NCBI GenBank assembly: GCA_030765135.1
Contig: JAVCDC010000133.1
Coordinates: forward strand, 1-34,665
Length of the DNA stretch: 34,665 nt
Direction of reading: 5' to 3'
Source of the DNA: Candidatus Tritonobacter lacicola
GTDB taxonomy: Bacteria; Auribacterota; Tritonobacteria; Tritonobacterales; Tritonobacteraceae
Positions 31,505-34,665 of this stretch are shown in pieces. Within the stretch, counting starts at the first letter, position 1; each line of letters begins with the position of its first letter. The notes beneath the pieces are model-generated. The model was not told where the DNA came from, made no database searches, and saw only the letters and a list, made by a program, of their open reading frames with translations. The translations under genes were made by a program, and so were the position numbers.

Positions 31505-31655
31505 GTTAAAAACGACTTTTTATGAAGGGCCAGGCGGGAAATAAATATACCGGTTTTCCGGGGGAGTGGACATGAAGGCGACAACAGCTTCTGGTTGCGG
31601 TTTCAAAATTACTAAAAGGAAAAGAACCGTTGAAGAATAAGGAGCCGTTTCCAGC

Positions 31656-33968
31656 CTACTGCCAGCCGTAATCCCCTCGTGTCCCATAAAGGGAGCCATT
31701 ATCCGGCGCGTATCCTGTCGGAGTTCCGGCGGCAGCAGGCTGGAAATTGACCCTTCTGGGGAAGTCCCAGGGAGTTGGTGTGGGTGTTATGGTAGGTGTT
31801 GCCGTGATTGTTGGCGTGGCCGTGATTGTTGGCGTGGCCGTCGTCGTGGGCGTCGGTGTGATGGTCGGGGTTGCCGTCGGCGTTGGTGTCGCAGTCGCGG
31901 CAGCGGCCCTGATCTCCACATCGTCAACGAGCCAGTCGTCGAATGATTGGAAGGAATGGATCGTTCCCACGCTCCTGAACCGCAGGCGGAAGGCGCTGTG
32001 GAGGGCCCCTGCGGGGAGGTTGGCGAACTCGTAGTCGTACGTGGTCATGTCCGGCCCGTAGCCGCCGTACTGGTAGAGGTTAACCCAGTCTGAGCCGTTC
32101 CAGTAGTCAGCCCAGAGGTCCTCGCCGCCCTCGGTCGAGTTGCCGTCGCCCGTGCGCTCCCAGTAGTATCCCAGCGTCGCCTCTGCGTAGCCGGAGAGGT
32201 CGAGCACCTGCGTCCGTATCTCGTCCCCGCCCGTCGTGTGGCCGTCCAGGTTGAGGGAGTAGGAGCCGCTGGGCTCGGCTATGCCCGTATCGTTGCTCTC
32301 GGCAGTGAAGTTCTCGGTCCACTTGCCCGTGTCGATGGTGGTGGAGGGGAAGTCGTCGAAGAAGACCTGGACGGGAAGGACGTAGGGCGTTGGAGTCTGC
32401 GTGGGGGTCTGCGTGTGCGTAGGCGTTACAGTGGGCGTCGGCGAGGGGCCGGTTAAGCTGTTCCTCGGGTTGCAGACGACCTCGGAGAAGTCGCTCAGGT
32501 TGTTCTGCGTGTCGGCACCGTCCGTCGTGCGTTTCCATGCTTTCCCCCAGCCCAGCGTTCCCAGCTTCGTCCCCTCGAACAAGGAGGAGTCTGCCCATCC
32601 GATGGTGTCCACGACGGAGGAGCCGGAGTCCAGGATCTGGGCGTAGCTGTTCGCGCCGTTGTCGGTGATGCCGATGTCCGTGTAGACGTCGGGCGTGACG
32701 CCGCCGCAGGGGCTGGTGTCGGTTATGAGGTAAAATCCCTTCGCAGGGATTTCGTCGGCGGCCGTAAAGGTGTAGTCTCCGGAGTAAACGTTGAGCTGCC
32801 AGCCGTCCAGGTTCACGGGGGAACTCGAGTTGTTGTACAGCTCAACGTACTCGCCCACGCCGCCGCTGCTCGTGCTGAACGGCCCTACTTGGTTGACGAC
32901 GATGTCGCCGGGGTTCACCGTGGCCGTGGCCGTGGGTGTGGGTGTCGGGCCCGTGGGCGTCTGCGTGGGCGTCTGCGTGGGACCCCCGCTCCCCTCGTCG
33001 GCGCTGTAGGTGTCGTTCTTCGACCCGCCCGAGATATTGTACTGGTTGGTGCCGTAGTTGTAGGTGATGACGATGTCGTCGGTGAGGTATGAGAGGTTCG
33101 AGGCGGAGCCCCCTCCCCCGGAGCCCTGCTCCGTGACGTAGATCCAGTCGACGCCTCCCCACGAGGAGCCGACGCCGTTGAGGTGGTCTATCGTTGCCTG
33201 TGTGGGGTGGCCGTACGAGTTGCTGGAGCCGACGGAGATAACGGCGTTTTCCGGCTGGAGGGTCTCGCACCAGGAGAGGCTCGTCGAGGAGCTCGACCCG
33301 TGGTGGTTCACATGGAGGACGTCGAAGTTGTTCGAGGATATCTTCCCGTCCAGGACGTCCTCCACATCGTCGGTCAGGTCGCCGCAGGTGAGGTAGTCGA
33401 AGCCGCCCCACGAGATGCGGAAGCCGATGCTGAAGCTGTTCTCGTCGTAGTCGGGGTAGACCTTCGTCCCGTCAAGAAGCTCGTTCCATTCATTATTTGT
33501 GTCGCCGATACAGACGCACTCCACGGTAACGCCGCCGAAGTTCCATGTCTGGCCCGCCGAGGGGCTCGAGCGCATGGGGCTCGTCGTCTCGCCATCCCAC
33601 ACGGCTGTGTACGAGTCGTCGCCGGTTACCTTGGGGCCGACGTGCTCGTAGGCGGCGGTGTTGTAGGAGAGGGGGGGAGAGCCGGCGCTCAGGACCTCGT
33701 CGATACCACCGTAGTGGTCCCTGTCAAAGTGCGTGGCGATGACGTAATCAAAGGACGAGTAACCCAGGTTATCGATGTAGTCGTTGATGTAGTCCCCGTT
33801 TATGCCCTGGTCGATGAGCCAGGTGGTCCCGTCGGGGAATTCGATGAAGGTGGCATCTCCAAAGCTCACGTTAATGACGTGTATCTTGAGCTCCTGGGCG
33901 GTGCATTGGTTCAGCGGGAGGAGGCACAGCGAGAGGAAGAGAACCGTTGCTGAAATGACGTATTTCAT
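31656..33968 (-). CDS. secreted ComEC-like metallo-beta-lactamase protein with lamin-tail domain and YGW-type C-terminal tag (second paralogue)
   Basis: A 770-residue exported protein. Residues 1-24 are a signal peptide (MKYVISATVLFLSLCLLPL). The frame also opens at a GTG at 34016, which would put 16 polar residues ahead of it. Residues about 27-325 are the ComEC-type MBL domain: ATHFDRDHYGG (His80, Asp82, Asp84, His85), YLTCGDL, HVNHHGSSSS (219-228) and SSNSYGHPTQATIDHL. After a TPT linker comes a lamin-tail domain (about 355-504: VVNQVGPF, GEYVELYNNSSSPVNLDGWQ). A second linker leads to a jelly-roll/MAM-like domain (about 534-689: FDDFPSTTIDTGKW, FDDWLVDDVEI). A long TPTIT linker precedes the tag (738-770): RRVNFQPAA, PTGYAPDNGSLYG, YGWQ. 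It is a paralogue of the 892-residue protein with the modules in a different order. A consensus promoter lies at 34058-34086. Confidence 0.9.
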   Translation of the reverse strand: MKYVISATVLFLSLCLLPLNQCTAQELKIHVINVSFGDATFIEFPDGTTWLIDQGINGDYINDYIDNLGYSSFDYVIATHFDRDHYGGIDEVLSAGSPPLSYNTAAYEHVGPKVTGDDSYTAVWDGETTSPMRSSPSAGQTWNFGGVTVECVCIGDTNNEWNELLDGTKVYPDYDENSFSIGFRISWGGFDYLTCGDLTDDVEDVLDGKISSNNFDVLHVNHHGSSSSTSLSWCETLQPENAVISVGSSNSYGHPTQATIDHLNGVGSSWGGVDWIYVTEQGSGGGGSASNLSYLTDDIVITYNYGTNQYNISGGSKNDTYSADEGSGGPTQTPTQTPTGPTPTPTATATVNPGDIVVNQVGPFSTSSGGVGEYVELYNNSSSPVNLDGWQLNVYSGDYTFTAADEIPAKGFYLITDTSPCGGVTPDVYTDIGITDNGANSYAQILDSGSSVVDTIGWADSSLFEGTKLGTLGWGKAWKRTTDGADTQNNLSDFSEVVCNPRNSLTGPSPTPTVTPTHTQTPTQTPTPYVLPVQVFFDDFPSTTIDTGKWTENFTAESNDTGIAEPSGSYSLNLDGHTTGGDEIRTQVLDLSGYAEATLGYYWERTGDGNSTEGGEDLWADYWNGSDWVNLYQYGGYGPDMTTYDYEFANLPAGALHSAFRLRFRSVGTIHSFQSFDDWLVDDVEIRAAAATATPTPTATPTITPTPTTTATPTITATPTITATPTITPTPTPWDFPRRVNFQPAAAGTPTGYAPDNGSLYGTRGDYGWQ
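31770..31898. repeat. coding minisatellite (TPTITATPT linker)
   Basis: About 43 codons of ATPTIT/TPTPT repeats just before the C-terminal tag of the second MBL protein. On the + strand the DNA reads as repeats of GTTGGCGTGGCCGTGATT. Confidence 0.85.
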
Positions 33969-34057
33969 GCCCCTTTTACACCCCTTTTCCGGTGCCTTTG
34001 CTTCACTATTTTTCACGGGTAATTAACAGCCGCTTCATATTACCATGCTACAACCGT

Positions 34058-34086
34058 AATATACCTTATCCGGGGGGGCGTGTCAA
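34058..34086 (-). promoter_or_regulatory. sigma70-type promoter for the 770-residue MBL gene
   Basis: Minus strand TTGACA (34081-34086), exactly 17 bases including a run of seven C, then TATATT (34058-34063). The start near 34051 gives a leader of about 35 bases to the GTG at 34016, or about 83 to the preferred ATG at 33968. Confidence 0.78.
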
Positions 34087-34446
34087 GGAGTTCGGGCTTG
34101 GCCGTCGGCGTCTGGCGGCCGGGCCTTCTCCGGGGAAAAGTCAGGAAATATTGCTTTTGTAAAGGGGAACATCGGTGCCTCCACCATGGCAGGCTAACTA
34201 TCACTTGAAGGGTGGATAATTCTTGCTTAAAGGATCTGTCTATCGCTCAATTTTCTTTAAAACTGTCAAGGGATGTCGGGATTATGGCTGGTGATGCGGC
34301 GAAAAAATATTTTAAGAATTATTTTCCGGGGGGAATATTGACACGGTTTGCGCGGGGGAGTCGCCTAGCCCGACTTTCGCAAAGGCACTAAAAAAGCAAA
34401 ATTATTTAGTAACGTTCAAAAGTTACGGCATTTTGCCATTACATAC
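34087..34446. other. non-coding stretch with no recognised feature
   Basis: About 360 bases upstream of the second MBL promoter. No open frame of convincing length, RNA gene or clear promoter was seen on either strand. Composition shifts from GC-rich near 34100 to AT-rich after 34300. Confidence 0.5.
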
Positions 34447-34486
34447 AAATTCCTCCCCCTTGATGGGGGAGGTTAGGTGGGGGTGA
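34447..34486. repeat. dispersed repeat with a CCTCCCCC hairpin
   Basis: CCTCCCCC (34452-34459) and GGGGGAGG (34465-34472) form a perfect 8-bp stem with a TTGAT loop, followed by TTAGGTGGGGGTGA. This short element is familiar as a dispersed non-coding repeat in many bacterial genomes. Confidence 0.7.
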
Positions 34487-34584
34487 AAAAGCAATTACTC
34501 GTATCTCTTACAGGTTAAACAGGAACGAATAAGGGCATTAACCTGAATTATTCACTGGATATTTAAAATGCCGAAATAAAAAGC

Positions 34585-34657
34585 GAGATTGCCGCGTCGC
34601 TTCGCTCCTCGCAATGACACTACCCCTTGTCATTGCGAGCGTTAGCGAAGCAATCTC
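34585..34657. repeat. long inverted repeat of the GTCATTGCGAG...GAAGCAATCTC type
   Basis: Outer arms GAGATTGC (34585-34592) and GCAATCTC (34650-34657), and inner perfect arms CTCGCAATGACA (34608-34619) and TGTCATTGCGAG (34628-34639), form an imperfect hairpin of about 73 bases. It is a MITE-like or REP-like element seen in very diverse bacteria and may be present many times in this genome. Confidence 0.85.
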
Positions 34658-34665
34658 ACAATAAA

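Noticed and set aside
30121-31509. 462-residue open frame on the + strand
   Set aside because: It lies opposite the MBL gene, whose signal peptide, MBL motifs and domain order are unmistakable. The frame is Val/Ala/Arg-rich low-complexity sequence produced by GC-rich antisense codons.
29356-31898. Regular short repeats that might suggest a CRISPR array
   Set aside because: They are in-frame Thr-Pro linker codons without unique spacers or conserved direct repeats, and they lie inside secreted-protein genes.
1-34665. tRNA, rRNA, integrase, transposase or attachment sites
   Set aside because: None could be recognised by eye. The only mobile-like signals are small non-coding palindromes and dispersed repeats.

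Overview
The window looks like one contig segment of an uncultured, probably Gram-negative bacterium. Most of it is GC-rich, with scattered AT-richer genes and gaps. The clues are long TPTPT linkers in secreted proteins, golvesin/xanthan-lyase-type and malectin-like beta-sandwich repeats, lamin-tail domains, a sulfatase-like protein ending in LRALGYI, and many short dispersed palindromic repeats. This mix is familiar from deep-branching candidate phyla around the PVC group (Omnitrophota/Auribacterota-like). That placement is an impression, not a demonstration: there is no rRNA or marker gene here.

Positions 1-7040 (+ strand): the tail of a possible methyltransferase, a class I SAM methyltransferase, a radical SAM protein, two GT4-type glycosyltransferases and a GT2 glycosyltransferase. 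Positions 7041-22509 (- strand): a long, mostly tightly packed run. In transcription order it holds GT2, GT4, GT2, GT4, a possible 42-residue membrane peptide, GT4, a HEAT-repeat membrane protein, a CotH-kinase/beta-helix protein, a VTC-domain protein, a DUF4956 membrane protein, a membrane-anchored sulfatase-family protein, and a GT2 with a coiled-coil tail that has its own promoter. CotH + VTC + DUF4956 is a recurring bacterial trio; the rest is a surface-glycan assembly locus. A polyprenol-phosphate-sugar-synthase-like GT2 (22692-23450, +) closes it and faces a strong hairpin.

Positions 23542-34016 (- strand) are different: a secreted, modular, signal-transducing block. It encodes two paralogous secreted ComEC-like metallo-beta-lactamase-fold proteins with lamin-tail domains, a small exported STN-type protein, an ECF sigma factor, a zinc-finger anti-sigma factor, and a 924-residue secreted protein built of beta-sandwich repeats. 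The two MBL proteins and the 924-residue protein each have a near-perfect -35/N17/-10 promoter.

The most interesting observation is a shared C-terminal motif. Both MBL proteins and the anti-sigma factor end in a 33-40 residue segment ([RK][VI]NF.P ... P.GY ... D.G ... Y ... YGW, then 1-2 residues and stop). This resembles the first strands of a malectin-like domain that is present in full inside the 924-residue protein. That same protein starts, right after its signal peptide, with a second copy of the domain that lacks exactly this segment and begins at YGV. The headless domain may accept the tags in trans, linking the secreted enzymes and the anti-sigma factor. This is a hypothesis from reading by eye.

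A second theme is small dispersed palindromes. A 31-bp element occurs three times in the same orientation, at or within about 40 bases of the start codon of the next gene. In places repeats have been captured as coding sequence, forming the last residues of at least two proteins and possibly the start codon of a third.
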